Assembly: GCA_048498135.1 (NCBI GenBank)
Contig: JBEHYO010000004.1
Location: forward strand, 1 to 64,000
Source of the DNA: Dokdonella_A sp937902695
GTDB lineage: Bacteria; Pseudomonadota; Gammaproteobacteria; Xanthomonadales; Rhodanobacteraceae
Direction: 5' to 3'
Length of the DNA stretch: 64,000 nt
A model generated the notes under the pieces. It ran no database searches and was not told the DNA's origin. It saw only the letters and a list, made by a program, of their open reading frames with translations. Position 1 is the stretch's first letter, and each line of letters starts with the position of its first letter. This document shows positions 52,787 to 61,983 of this stretch, piece after piece. A program made the position numbers and the translations under genes.

Positions 52787-53005
52787 AAATGCTCACGAGA
52801 GCGCTCGCTTCGTCTCCCATCCCGTTGTTTTCGCAGCGTCTTCGTTGATCGAAGACGTTGAGCGCCGCGTGCCCGAACCGCCGCGAAAACCTGCGTAATC
52901 CGCCTTCTGGCCTAAGCCGCGCGACTGAGTTATATATAGTTCCACAGACGGATTCTGTCCTCTCCGCACACTTTCACCCACGACTCCCCGGAGGGAGCAC
53001 GCTCG
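52787..53005. other. Gene-free stretch upstream of the 528-aa secreted protein
   Basis: About 220 bases with no gene. An AT-rich island (GAGTTATATATAGTTCC, about 52925-52945) about 60 bases before the ATG at 53006 may hold the -10 of its promoter; I see no good -35. No ATGTCCG-N16-CGTAT site is present. Confidence 0.4.
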
Positions 53006-54592
53006 ATGAAACGATGCAAGTGGACATTCGCCGTAGTCCCGGTTCTTCTCTTCGCCTCCGCGCACGCCGCATCGCCTGACGTCGCCCGGATGGAAGTCAC
53101 CCGCGCGGTCCATCAGGACACGCTCCCCGCGTTGCGCGATGTTCGGCCCGATCCAGCGGGCTACCGGCAGATGCACGAGCGCGAAGAGCGCATGATCCCG
53201 CTGCCCTACGTGCCGCCGAACCAGAGCGACGGCGCGCTGCAGGATTACCGCGGGCCGGGCGGCCTCCTCGCACCGACGTTCCTGAGCGGCGTCGACGGCG
53301 TCGGCAAAGGTTTCAGCGGACCGCAAGGCACGTTCACCGTCCAGTACGCGCCACCCGACACGGTCGGCGCCGCCGGCGCGACGCAATACGTGCAGGTCGT
53401 CAACGTCGGCCTCGCCGTGTTCGACAAGGCGACCAAGAACGTCGTCTACGGACCCGTACCGACGAACACGCTGTGGAGCGGCTTCGGCGGCCAGTGCCAG
53501 AGCGACAACGACGGCGACGCGGTGGTCGTCTACGACAAGGCCGCGAACCGCTGGATCATCTCGCAGTTCGCCGTCGGCACGACGCCGTACCTGCAATGCG
53601 TCGCCGTCTCGCAGACGTCCGACGCGACCGGCGGCTGGTACCGCTACTCGTTCTCGTACGGCAGCGTGTTCCCGGACTACCCGAAGATGGGCGTCTGGCC
53701 CGATGCGTACTACGAAACGTTCAACATGTTCACCGGCAACTCGTTCTCGGGCTCCAAGCTCTGCGCCTACAACCGCAGCGCGATGCTCACCGGCGCTGCG
53801 GCGACGCAGCAGTGCTTCCAGCTCTCCTCGGCCTACGGCGGCGTGCTGCCGTCCGATCTCGACGGCTCGACGGCACCGCCGGCGGGCTCGCCGAACTTCA
53901 TGCTGACGTTCGGCACGAACTCGCTCAAGCTCTGGAAGTTCCACGTCGACTGGGCGAACACCGCGAACACGACGCTGACCGGACCGACGACGATATCCGT
54001 CGCGTCGTTCACGCCGGCGTGCGGCGGCGGCACCTGCGTGCCGCAGAAAGGCGTGAGCCAGAAGCTCGATTCGCTCGCCGATCGCCTGATGTTCCGCCTT
54101 GCATACCGCAATTTCGGCTCGTACCAGGCGCTCGTCGTGAACCATTCGGTGAAAGTCGGGACGGCGCGCAACAATCCCTACACCGGCGTGCGCTGGTACG
54201 AGATCCGCGATCCGGCCGGCGCGCCGACCGTATTCCAGCAATCGACGTTCGCGCCGGATACGAACTATCGCTGGATGGGCTCGATCGCGCAGGACAAGCA
54301 GGGCAACATGGCCCTCGGCTACAGCGTGTCCAGCAGCTCGGTGTTCCCGTCGATACGCTACACCGGCCGTCTCGTGACCGATGCTGCAAACACGATGCAG
54401 GCCGAAGCGACGATGCAGGCCGGCACCGGCTCGCAGAACGGGCGTCTCGAGCGCTGGGGCGATTACAGCGGCATGTCCATCGACCCGACCGACGACTGCA
54501 CGTTCTGGTACACGACCGAGTACCTCAAGGCGACGGGCTCGTTCAACTGGAGCACGCGCGTCGGCTCGTTCAAGTTCCCGAGCTGTCAGTAG
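53006..54592 (+). CDS. Secreted protein of unknown function
   Basis: A 528-residue exported protein. The signal peptide is MKRCKWTFAVVPVLLFASAHA. The rest is rich in Tyr, Trp, Asn and Ser and looks like a beta-propeller (DAVVVYDKAANRWIISQF; VAVSQTSDATGGWYRYSFSYG; GRLERWGDYSGMSIDPTDDCTFWYTTEYL). Six Cys in the mature part could form disulphides. It ends WSTRVGSFKFPSCQ and so lacks the IFxxGF motif. Relatives occur, from memory, in other xanthomonad-type bacteria; I know no function. Confidence 0.75.
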   Translation: MKRCKWTFAVVPVLLFASAHAASPDVARMEVTRAVHQDTLPALRDVRPDPAGYRQMHEREERMIPLPYVPPNQSDGALQDYRGPGGLLAPTFLSGVDGVGKGFSGPQGTFTVQYAPPDTVGAAGATQYVQVVNVGLAVFDKATKNVVYGPVPTNTLWSGFGGQCQSDNDGDAVVVYDKAANRWIISQFAVGTTPYLQCVAVSQTSDATGGWYRYSFSYGSVFPDYPKMGVWPDAYYETFNMFTGNSFSGSKLCAYNRSAMLTGAAATQQCFQLSSAYGGVLPSDLDGSTAPPAGSPNFMLTFGTNSLKLWKFHVDWANTANTTLTGPTTISVASFTPACGGGTCVPQKGVSQKLDSLADRLMFRLAYRNFGSYQALVVNHSVKVGTARNNPYTGVRWYEIRDPAGAPTVFQQSTFAPDTNYRWMGSIAQDKQGNMALGYSVSSSSVFPSIRYTGRLVTDAANTMQAEATMQAGTGSQNGRLERWGDYSGMSIDPTDDCTFWYTTEYLKATGSFNWSTRVGSFKFPSCQ

Positions 54593-54617
54593 CCTCGTTC
54601 AGCCCGAACTGCCAGGT

Positions 54618-54643
54618 CCCCTCTCCCGCTCGCGGGAGAGGGG
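54618..54643. repeat. REP-like palindrome (CCCTCTCCCGC family, single)
   Basis: Perfect 12-base arms (CCCCTCTCCCGC) with a TC loop, without the GTGAGGG tail. It lies between two converging secreted-protein genes and may terminate both. Confidence 0.8.
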
Positions 54644-54647
54644 TCAG

Positions 54648-55955
54648 CTAGCCGTCGAAGCCGTCGCCGAAGATCCGGTCGGTCACGACATCGTCGCGCT
54701 GGTAGAAATACGCGGCGCCCTGCACGGCATTGCCATCGACCGTCGCATACGGCACGCCGACGAGCGCCGACTGATCCGCCAGCGCGACGAACGCGCCATA
54801 GAACTCGTTCATCTGCCCGTCGCTCGCGACGAGCTTGTGCGTCTGCGTCCACGCGCCATCGGATTCGGCGAACACGTACGCCGCGCCCTGCTGCGTGTGA
54901 TCGTGGATCGCCGCGCGATCGGCGCCGACGATCAGCGCCGAATCGAGGATCGCGACCGCGTAGCCGAGATCGTCGCCGATCGCGCCGTCGCCGGCGACGA
55001 GCCGCGCTTCCTGCTCGAAGCTGCCGCCCTGGTCGGCGAATACGAACACCGCGCCCTGGCCGCCGCCCACGCCGTTCGCGCCGGCGACCATGTGCGTCGG
55101 CGTCGCCGCGAGAGAGAACGCGAATGCATCGCCCGGATCGCCGCTGTCCGCGACGATCTTGGCCGTTTGCGTCCAGTCGCTGGTCGAGCCGTCATAGACA
55201 TACACGGCGCCGCGCGCCGCCGTGCCATCGACGCTCGCGTACGGCGCGCCGACGAGCGCGCGCGTGCCCGACATCGCGACGGAGCGGCCGAAGAACTCGC
55301 CGCCGACGCCGTCGTCCGCGACGAGCTTCCTGGCGAACGTCCACGTGCCGCCGACGTTCGTGTAGACGTAGGCCGCGCCCTGCAGCGCGTTGCCGCCGAC
55401 GCTCGCGCCATACGCGCCGACGACGATGTTGTCGCCCGCGATCGCCGCAGCCTGCCCGAAGTAGTTGTTCGCCTCGCCGTCGTCGGCGACGAGCTTGGCG
55501 ACCTGGCTCCAGACGCCGGCCGTTTCCTGGAACACGTACGCGGCGCCCTGGTTCGGATGGCCGTTCACGGTCGCGCCGAGCGCGCCGATCACGGCCGTGT
55601 CGCCGTCGATCATGATCGCGGTGCCGAACGTCGCCTGGTCGCCGGGGAGGCCGTCGTCGGCCATGAATTCCTGGCCTTGCGTCCAGACGCCGCCGGTCTC
55701 CGTGAAGACGTAGACCGCGCCTTCCCAGTTGTCGACGTCGACGGCGCCGATCAGAGCCGTCGTGCCGCGGATTGCGATCGCCTGGCCGAATGCGTCGTGC
55801 GGCTGGCCGTTGTCGGCGATGACCTTCTGCTCCGTCCACGTGTCCGGCAACGCGGCAACGCGCGAGCGTGCCGACGTACCGCCGGCTGCAAACGCGGACA
55901 GCACGATCGCGGCGCACACGAGGCGCTGCAGCACGGCACGGTTCGGGGTTGTCAT
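54648..55955 (-). CDS. Secreted seven-bladed FG-GAP-like propeller with IFxxGF C-terminus
   Basis: A 435-residue exported protein. The signal peptide is about 1-30 (NRAVLQRLVCAAIVLSAFAAGGTSARS). Seven repeats of ~50 residues follow, each with LVADDG, then xxFGxAxAIxGxxxxVGA and GAAYVF, the pattern of integrin-alpha-like or FG-GAP blades. The last residues are TDRIFGDGFDG, the shared C-terminal motif. The ATG at 55955 is chosen, since the signal peptide follows directly. It converges with the 528-residue gene. Confidence 0.82.
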   Translation of the reverse strand: MTTPNRAVLQRLVCAAIVLSAFAAGGTSARSRVAALPDTWTEQKVIADNGQPHDAFGQAIAIRGTTALIGAVDVDNWEGAVYVFTETGGVWTQGQEFMADDGLPGDQATFGTAIMIDGDTAVIGALGATVNGHPNQGAAYVFQETAGVWSQVAKLVADDGEANNYFGQAAAIAGDNIVVGAYGASVGGNALQGAAYVYTNVGGTWTFARKLVADDGVGGEFFGRSVAMSGTRALVGAPYASVDGTAARGAVYVYDGSTSDWTQTAKIVADSGDPGDAFAFSLAATPTHMVAGANGVGGGQGAVFVFADQGGSFEQEARLVAGDGAIGDDLGYAVAILDSALIVGADRAAIHDHTQQGAAYVFAESDGAWTQTHKLVASDGQMNEFYGAFVALADQSALVGVPYATVDGNAVQGAAYFYQRDDVVTDRIFGDGFDG

Positions 55956-56176
55956 GAGCGCTCCTCGATGGCGGATGGCCCAGCATCGTCCGAAGCGGCA
56001 GCGCGCGAAACATGTTCCTCTTATCGTTTGATTTGCCGTTCCCTTCCGTTCGTTCACCGATTCATGAACGCGCGCCTTCCGAGACGCGACGGTCCGGAGA
56101 AATACTTCCGTTTGAGCTCGCTCGGCGATCCTGGCCGAAGAGGCCTTTCTCGGTGGATTCGTCGAGCCGGTTGCCG

Positions 56177-56671
56177 TCAGTTCCCGTCGACGGGCTCGCG
56201 ATCGTAGTAATCGACCGTCGTCTCGGCGCGGAACAGCTTGCGCAGGCCGGACGTGCCGTCACGGCGCGCGACGACGAGCACCTTGCCCGAATCGGGATAC
56301 TCGCACGCATCGAGATCGCACCGCGTCGACACCGCGAGATAGCGCATCGTCTTCGTGCCGGTATTGATGATCTGATGCGCGACGTCCGGGCCGCCGGTCG
56401 GGCACGCGATCACGTCGTGCGCGCGAATAGCATGACGCTGGTCGCCGAAGCGAAGCTCGCCCTCGCCTTCGAGGATGAAGAACATCTCTTCCTCGCCGTG
56501 ATGGCTGTGGAGCGGGCATTGCGTCTTGCCCGGCGGCACCACGGTAAGGTTGTAGCCGAGCTGCCTGGCGCCGATGCGATCGCTGATCTGGGCGCGGCTC
56601 GAGGTGAACCTCCCGTTTTCCTCGACGTCGTCGAACTCGACCTCGTCCAGATTCATGAAAGGCTTCGGCAT
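56177..56671 (-). CDS. Cupin-domain protein
   Basis: A 164-residue cytoplasmic protein with a single cupin. The first motif is CPLHSHHGEEEMFFILEGEGELRFG, with metal-binding His and Glu. The second region (HAIRAHDVIACPTGGPDVAHQIINTG) holds the last His. The C-terminal extension includes CDLDACEYPDSGKVLV. The metal site is complete, so an enzyme of the dioxygenase or isomerase type is possible, but the substrate is not identifiable. It stands alone. Confidence 0.87.
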   Translation of the reverse strand: MPKPFMNLDEVEFDDVEENGRFTSSRAQISDRIGARQLGYNLTVVPPGKTQCPLHSHHGEEEMFFILEGEGELRFGDQRHAIRAHDVIACPTGGPDVAHQIINTGTKTMRYLAVSTRCDLDACEYPDSGKVLVVARRDGTSGLRKLFRAETTVDYYDREPVDGN

Positions 56672-56911
56672 GACGCATCTCCGACCGGCTCGGTGTGCGC
56701 GACATTAGCAACTTCGCTTCGGCGGCGCCGGCCGATCGCATGGTGGTTGCGGCCGGACGCGTCAGCGCGACCGCGCCGCCGATTTCGGTGAATCCGCCGC
56801 GGGAACCGCGTCGCGTCGCGCCGCCGGCGGCAAGCCTCCGGGTTGCGCCCTCCTGCCGATTCCCCGACACTGCCGCGTCCCGTCGACAGGCGCTGAGGGG
56901 GCGTCATCGGC

Positions 56912-58705
56912 ATGAAGCGCCTCTTGCAGGAGCTGAGACGCCGCAACGTGTTTCGTGCGGCCGTGCTCTATGTCGGTGCCGTCTGGGCGCTCGCGCAAGG
57001 CATCGCGCAGCTCGGGCCTTCGGTCGGCCTGCCCGACTGGAGCACGCGCTGGTTCATCGTCGCGGGCGCGATCGGGTTTCCGCTCTGGATCGCGTTCGCC
57101 TGGTATTTCGAGCTGACGCCCGACGGCATCAGGCGCGAGCGCGATATCGATCCCGGCGAATCGGTCGCGCGCCACACCGGACGCAAGCTCGACTTCGCGA
57201 TCATCGGCGTGCTCGCGCTCGCGGTCGTGCTGCTGCTGACGGACCGCTTCGTCGCGCATCGCACATCCGCCGATGCGGCCAGCGACAGATCGATCGCCGT
57301 GATGCCGCTCGTCAACACGAGCGGCGATCCCGCGAACGAGTTCTTCTCCGACGGGCTTTCCGAAGAGCTGATCAGCGCGCTCGGCAAGGTCGGCGGCCTC
57401 GCCGTGATCGGACGGAGCTCGTCGTTCCGGTTCAAGGGCACGAAGGACGATCCGCGTACGATCGCAACGACGCTCGGTGTCGCATATCTGCTCGAAGGCA
57501 GCGTGCGCAAGGCGACGAATCAGGTGCGCATCTCGGTCGATCTCGTCAGCGGATCGAACGGAAGAAGCCTCTGGTCCGATACGTTCGACGGCGAGCTCGC
57601 CGACATCTTCGCGCTGCAGAGCAAGGTCGCGACGTCGGTCGCGGGACAGCTCGGCAGCCTGCTCGGGAAGTCGATCGGCGCCGGCACCGATCTCAAGCCC
57701 GATGCCCCGCCGTCCGGCAATGTCGAGGCCTATACGGCCTTCCTGCAAGGAAAGTTCTATCGCAACCGCAGCAACGAACCCGATGGGCGCAAGGCGATCG
57801 AGCAGTTCGAAACCGCCGTCCGGCTCGACCCCGGTTATGCGGAAGCCTGGGCGCATCTGGCAAGCGCATCGATATGGCTCGGCAGCAATTTCCTCTCGCC
57901 CGCGCAAACCGGAGCGCTTTACGCGCGGGCGCGCGATGCCATCGACACGGCAAAGCGGCTGAGCCCGGATCTTGCGGCCGCCTACAAGGCCGAGAGCGAT
58001 TACCTGACGACGGCGGAGTTCGACTACAAGGGTGCCGAAGCGGCTGCGCGACGCGCGGTCGAGCTCGATCCTGCGAGTGGCGATGCGAAAGCGGCGCTCG
58101 CACTGCACCTCAGGTTGCTCGGCCGCCTGAAGGAATCGCTCGCGCTCCAGCGCGAGGCGCTCCTGCTCGATCCGGTCGTCGCGACGCGCCACGCGAATGT
58201 CGGCGCGACGCTCACGGATCTCGGCAAGTACGACGAGGCCGAACCCGTGCTGCGTCACGCGGTCGACCTCGAGCCGAGCGCGACATTTCCGCGCGGCATG
58301 CTGATCCAGCTCGATGTGCTCAAGCACGACGCGGCCGCCGCCGCGCGCGATGCCGCCGTCGAGATTCCGTCCGCCAACTGGCGACGCTACGTCGGCGCGC
58401 TGGTCTCCCAGATCGGCACGGATCGCGCGGCAGCCGATTCGACGCTGAAGGACTTCATTGCCCGCGATGCAGCCGGGATGTCGTATCAGATCGCGCAGAT
58501 CTACGCGGTCCGCGGCGAGCCCGACGCCATGTTCGAGTGGCTCGACCGCGCCGCGGACACGCACGATCCCGGCATCACGTTCCTGCTGTACGACCCTTTC
58601 ACGCAGCGGTATCGCGACGACCCGCGCTACGCCGCGATCGTTCGCAAGGCGGGACTCCCGGTCGAGAATCTCGCGACGAGCGAAACGGTGCCGCTGTCGC
58701 GCTGA
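56912..58705 (+). CDS. Membrane-anchored TolB-like/TPR protein, paralogue 1
   Basis: A 597-residue protein. The N-terminus (LLQELRRRNVFRAAVLYVGAVWALAQG) and two further helices at about 47-67 and 96-113 form a membrane module. A TolB/FlgO-like domain at about 125-270 includes SIAVMPLVNTSGDPANEFFSDGLSEELISAL and YLLEGSVRKATNQVRISVDL. The rest is tetratricopeptide repeats (AIEQFETAVRLDPGYAEAW; AEAAARRAVELDPASGDAKAAL; AEPVLRHAVDLEPS). This family often follows a winged-helix or cyclase domain in other bacteria; here it is absent. It is followed at 139 bases by a small membrane protein and then by its paralogue. Confidence 0.85.
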   Translation: MKRLLQELRRRNVFRAAVLYVGAVWALAQGIAQLGPSVGLPDWSTRWFIVAGAIGFPLWIAFAWYFELTPDGIRRERDIDPGESVARHTGRKLDFAIIGVLALAVVLLLTDRFVAHRTSADAASDRSIAVMPLVNTSGDPANEFFSDGLSEELISALGKVGGLAVIGRSSSFRFKGTKDDPRTIATTLGVAYLLEGSVRKATNQVRISVDLVSGSNGRSLWSDTFDGELADIFALQSKVATSVAGQLGSLLGKSIGAGTDLKPDAPPSGNVEAYTAFLQGKFYRNRSNEPDGRKAIEQFETAVRLDPGYAEAWAHLASASIWLGSNFLSPAQTGALYARARDAIDTAKRLSPDLAAAYKAESDYLTTAEFDYKGAEAAARRAVELDPASGDAKAALALHLRLLGRLKESLALQREALLLDPVVATRHANVGATLTDLGKYDEAEPVLRHAVDLEPSATFPRGMLIQLDVLKHDAAAAARDAAVEIPSANWRRYVGALVSQIGTDRAAADSTLKDFIARDAAGMSYQIAQIYAVRGEPDAMFEWLDRAADTHDPGITFLLYDPFTQRYRDDPRYAAIVRKAGLPVENLATSETVPLSR

Positions 58706-58844
58706 GCGGATCGTCAAAAAGCGCACACATGGAGCGCCTGCGCGGTCGCCCTGCGCCAGTTCGAAAGGCGAATGCGCCGGATGACGTTGCGCCCGGACGC
58801 TGCGCGGGATGCAATGCGCCGGCGCACGCGAACGTGGAGGCGTC

Positions 58845-59627
58845 ATGACCGCAAGAACGTCGATGGCCCCAGGAACGTCGATGGCCCATGGCTGGCGGAT
58901 CTGGGGCCTCGGCATCGTGGCATTGGGCGCCGTGTGTCTCGCGTTCGGGGACTTCCATCCCGGGCAGCCGGTACCGAAGGAGTTTCCTGCCCGCACGGAG
59001 CTTGCGTATGCCGTCGCGGTGTTCATGCTCGTCGCGGGCGCTGCCGTCGAATGGCGAAAGACGCTGCCTCTGGCGGCGGCCGCGATCACGGCCTACTGGG
59101 CGCTCGTCGTCGTCGTCCTGATGAACGGCCGCGTGTGGCTCGCGCATTACGCCGAGTTCCTGCCGTACGAAAGCACCGCGATACAGCTCGCGATCGCCGC
59201 GGGCGGGCTGATCGTCTACGCGAACAGCGCGGACATCGATGCCGCGCTCGCCGCGCGCCTCACGCGCGTCGGCCAGCTCGCGTTCGGCGTATGCGCGCTC
59301 GTGTTCGGCACGGCGCATTTCCTCTACATGAACCTCACCGCTCCGCTCGTGCCGAAATGGCTGCCGCCATCACAGGAGTTCTGGGCGTATGCGACCGGCA
59401 TCTTCCACATCGCGGGCGGCGTCGCGATCCTCACCGGCGTGAAGGCGCGCCTCGCGGCGACCCTTCTGACGATCATGTTCGCGCTTTTCAGCGTCATGGT
59501 GCACATACCGATGGCGATCGCCGATCCCGCGAATCACTGGATCTGGAACGAGAATGCGGTCAATGTCGCGCTGATCGGCGCTGCGTGGGTCGTCGCGGAT
59601 TCGCTGGCGCGAACGAGGCGCGACTGA
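58845..59627 (+). CDS. Integral membrane protein, DoxX-like, unknown function
   Basis: A 260-residue inner membrane protein with seven or more helices (WRIWGLGIVALGAVCLAFG; LAYAVAVFMLVAGAAVEW; LPLAAAAITAYWALVVVVLM; AIQLAIAAGGLIVYA; FWAYATGIFHIAGGVAIL; TLLTIMFALFSVMVHIPMA). The pairing of TAHFLYMNLTAPLVPKWLPP and IFHIAGGVAILTG is reminiscent of DoxX/SURF4-type proteins. The ATG has GGAGG before it. It lies between two paralogous TolB/TPR genes. Confidence 0.75.
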   Translation: MTARTSMAPGTSMAHGWRIWGLGIVALGAVCLAFGDFHPGQPVPKEFPARTELAYAVAVFMLVAGAAVEWRKTLPLAAAAITAYWALVVVVLMNGRVWLAHYAEFLPYESTAIQLAIAAGGLIVYANSADIDAALAARLTRVGQLAFGVCALVFGTAHFLYMNLTAPLVPKWLPPSQEFWAYATGIFHIAGGVAILTGVKARLAATLLTIMFALFSVMVHIPMAIADPANHWIWNENAVNVALIGAAWVVADSLARTRRD

Positions 59628-59716
59628 GCTTCCATCCCTCGAAATCGTGCGCGTCGCCGCATTCTGGCATGCTGTAGGCGGCGGGCCAGCAGGCGCCCGC
59701 GTCCGGGGGGACGCCG

Positions 59717-61819
59717 ATGGGCCTCATCGTCGAGCTGCGTCGACGGAACGTGTTCCGCGTGGCGGGCCTTTACCTGGTCGGCGCGTGGCTCATCGTGCAG
59801 GTTTCGAGCACCGTGCTGCCGATGTTCGACGCACCGGCCTGGCTGCCGCGCAGCATCGTGATCCTGCTCGCGATCGGCTTCGTTCCGATGCTGGTCTTCA
59901 GCTGGGTGTTCGAGCTGACGCCGGATGGCATCAAGCGCGATGCCGACGTGCCGCCCGGCCGATCGATCGCCGCGGAGACCGCGCAGCGCATGAATCGCAT
60001 GATCATCGCCGTGCTGGCGCTCGCCCTTTTCTATTTCGGTTTCGACCGCTTCGTGCTGGCCCCCAGGCGCGAGGCCGAAGGGATCGCGCGCGCGGTCGCA
60101 ACGCCGACGCACGACGTGAAGGCCGACGCCAGCCTCAAATCGATCGCCGTGCTGCCGTTCGACAATCTCAGCGAGGACAAGTCCAACGCCTATTTCGCAA
60201 CCGGCATGCAGGACGAGATCCTGACCCGCCTCGCCGGCATCCACGACCTCAAGGTCATCTCGCGCACCTCGACGGAGCAATACGCCAGCCATCCGCCGAA
60301 CCTTCGCACCGTCGCCGGCGAGCTCGGCGTCGCGGCCGTGCTCGAAGGCAGCGTGCAGAAAGCGGAGAACAAGGTGCGCATCAACCTGCAGCTGATCGAC
60401 GCGCGGAGCGACACGCACCTCTGGGCGCAGAACTACGATCGCGATCTCAAGGACGTGTTCGCCGTGCAGAGCGACGTCGCGGCGCAGGTCGCCGACGCGC
60501 TGAAGGCGAAACTCCTGCCGGCGGAGAGCGCGCGCATCGGCAAGGTGCCGACGAAGAATCCGCAGGCGTACGACCTCTTCCTCAAGGCCGAATATTTCCT
60601 CAATCAGATCGATTCGACGAGCGCGAAGGATCCCGCCGGCATGGAACTGCAAGCCGCCGATCTCTACGAGCGCGCGATCGCCGCGGATCCGGATTTCGCG
60701 CTCGCCTATGCGCGTCTTTCATTCCTCAAGAGCTATGGCTACTGGCGGCTCAGTTTCAATCGCCGCGCGTCCACGCTCGAAGCCGCGACGATGGCCGCCG
60801 CGCGCGCGATCGAACTGCAGCCCGACCTGCCCGAAGCGCATCTCGCGATGGGCTACGTCCACTACTGGGGACATCGCGACTACGAGGCGGCCCTCAGCGA
60901 GTTCGCGATCGCGCAGGCCAGCCTGCCAAACGACAAGAACGTGATCGCAGCGATCGCCTTCGTACACCGGCGGCAAGGCAAGCTCGACGAAGCGGTCGCG
61001 GGCCTTCAGCAAGCCGCCGCGCTCGATCCGCGCGACACGCGGCAGCCGCGCGACATCGCGGACACGCTCGGCTACATGCGACGCTATGCCGATGCGTTGA
61101 TCAGCAACGAGCGTGCGCTCGCCATCGCGCCCGACAACGTCGAGGCGCTCGTGAATCGCAGCGCGGTCCTGCAAATGAGCGGCGACACCGCCGCGGCGAA
61201 GCGTGCGCTGGATGCGATCCCGTCCGACGACGACCCGCAAGGTTCGGTCACCTTTGCGCGCGCGAACCTCGCGCTCCGAACCCGCCAGCCCGACGACGCG
61301 CTCGCCGCGCTCGCGCACGCGCCCGACTGGATTTCAGACAACGAAAACAACGGCCGAGCCCCGTCCGCGCTGTTGCGCGCGCGCGCGCTCGCGCTCAAAG
61401 GCGACGCCGCGCCCGCGCGCGAGGCATTTCTCGACGCGCAGCGCCTGATCGAAGGATCGATCAGGGAAAACGGCGAACAGGCCGTCGCGCGGATCAACCT
61501 CGCCGATATCCACGCCGGACTCGGCGACAAGGATGCCGCGCTGAAGTCGGCGCGTCGCGCGACCGAGCTGATACCGATTTCGCGCGATGCGCTGGATGGG
61601 TCGTACTACCTTGCCGAGCTCGCACGCATCGAGGCGCAGGTCGGCGACGCGGAGTCGGCGCTCGGGCATCTGCGCGAGTTGCTGACGGCGCCGGCCGGCT
61701 ACGTCGTATCGGCGGCATCGCTGGGAGCGGATCCGGCGTGGGATCCGCTGCGCAAGGATCCGCGGTTCGCGACGCTGATCGCCGACGCGCGGGCGGCGGA
61801 GGCGCGGCTTGTTCGGTGA
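59717..61819 (+). CDS. Membrane-anchored TolB-like/TPR protein, paralogue 2
   Basis: A 700-residue paralogue of the protein at 56912, with the same membrane module (LIVELRRRNVFRVAGLYLVGAWLIVQVSS; WLPRSIVILLAIGFVPMLVFSWVFELTPDG) and the TolB/FlgO-like domain SIAVLPFDNLSEDKSNAYFATGMQDEILTRLAGI. A longer tetratricopeptide repeat region follows (about ten repeats). The ATG is preceded by a Shine-Dalgarno-like GGGGGGA. The pair, with the membrane protein between them, forms a co-directional cassette. A scaffold role is plausible; no activity is assigned. Confidence 0.86.
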   Translation: MGLIVELRRRNVFRVAGLYLVGAWLIVQVSSTVLPMFDAPAWLPRSIVILLAIGFVPMLVFSWVFELTPDGIKRDADVPPGRSIAAETAQRMNRMIIAVLALALFYFGFDRFVLAPRREAEGIARAVATPTHDVKADASLKSIAVLPFDNLSEDKSNAYFATGMQDEILTRLAGIHDLKVISRTSTEQYASHPPNLRTVAGELGVAAVLEGSVQKAENKVRINLQLIDARSDTHLWAQNYDRDLKDVFAVQSDVAAQVADALKAKLLPAESARIGKVPTKNPQAYDLFLKAEYFLNQIDSTSAKDPAGMELQAADLYERAIAADPDFALAYARLSFLKSYGYWRLSFNRRASTLEAATMAAARAIELQPDLPEAHLAMGYVHYWGHRDYEAALSEFAIAQASLPNDKNVIAAIAFVHRRQGKLDEAVAGLQQAAALDPRDTRQPRDIADTLGYMRRYADALISNERALAIAPDNVEALVNRSAVLQMSGDTAAAKRALDAIPSDDDPQGSVTFARANLALRTRQPDDALAALAHAPDWISDNENNGRAPSALLRARALALKGDAAPAREAFLDAQRLIEGSIRENGEQAVARINLADIHAGLGDKDAALKSARRATELIPISRDALDGSYYLAELARIEAQVGDAESALGHLRELLTAPAGYVVSAASLGADPAWDPLRKDPRFATLIADARAAEARLVR

Positions 61820-61856
61820 AGTGCTCGAGTGGAGGCGTGAGGCGTGAGCCGGGTTG

Positions 61857-61961
61857 CCCTCACCCTACCCTCTCCCGCGAGCGGGAGAGGGGAAACGAGG
61901 TCGAACCGGGATTGCCGAATCTTTTCCCCTCTCCCGCTTGCGGGAGAGGGTCAGGGTGAGG
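61857..61961. repeat. REP-like palindrome pair (CCCTCTCCCGC family)
   Basis: First, inverted copy 61857-61893 (GCCCTCACCC then CCTCTCCCGC/GCGGGAGAGG); second copy 61925-61961 with the tail TCAGGGTGAGG. It lies between the TPR gene and the converging DUF711 gene. Confidence 0.82.
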
Positions 61962-61983
61962 ACACGCCGAGCAAGGCTCCCCG

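Noticed and set aside
55956..56176. Possible ECF-type promoter for the FG-GAP propeller gene, expected from the shared C-terminal motif
   Set aside because: No ATACG-N16-CGGACAT pattern is present in the 220 bases upstream, so I do not place this gene in the regulon.
56762..59089. A 775-residue minus-strand frame over the TolB/TPR gene
   Set aside because: Shadow of the plus-strand gene, with no domain.
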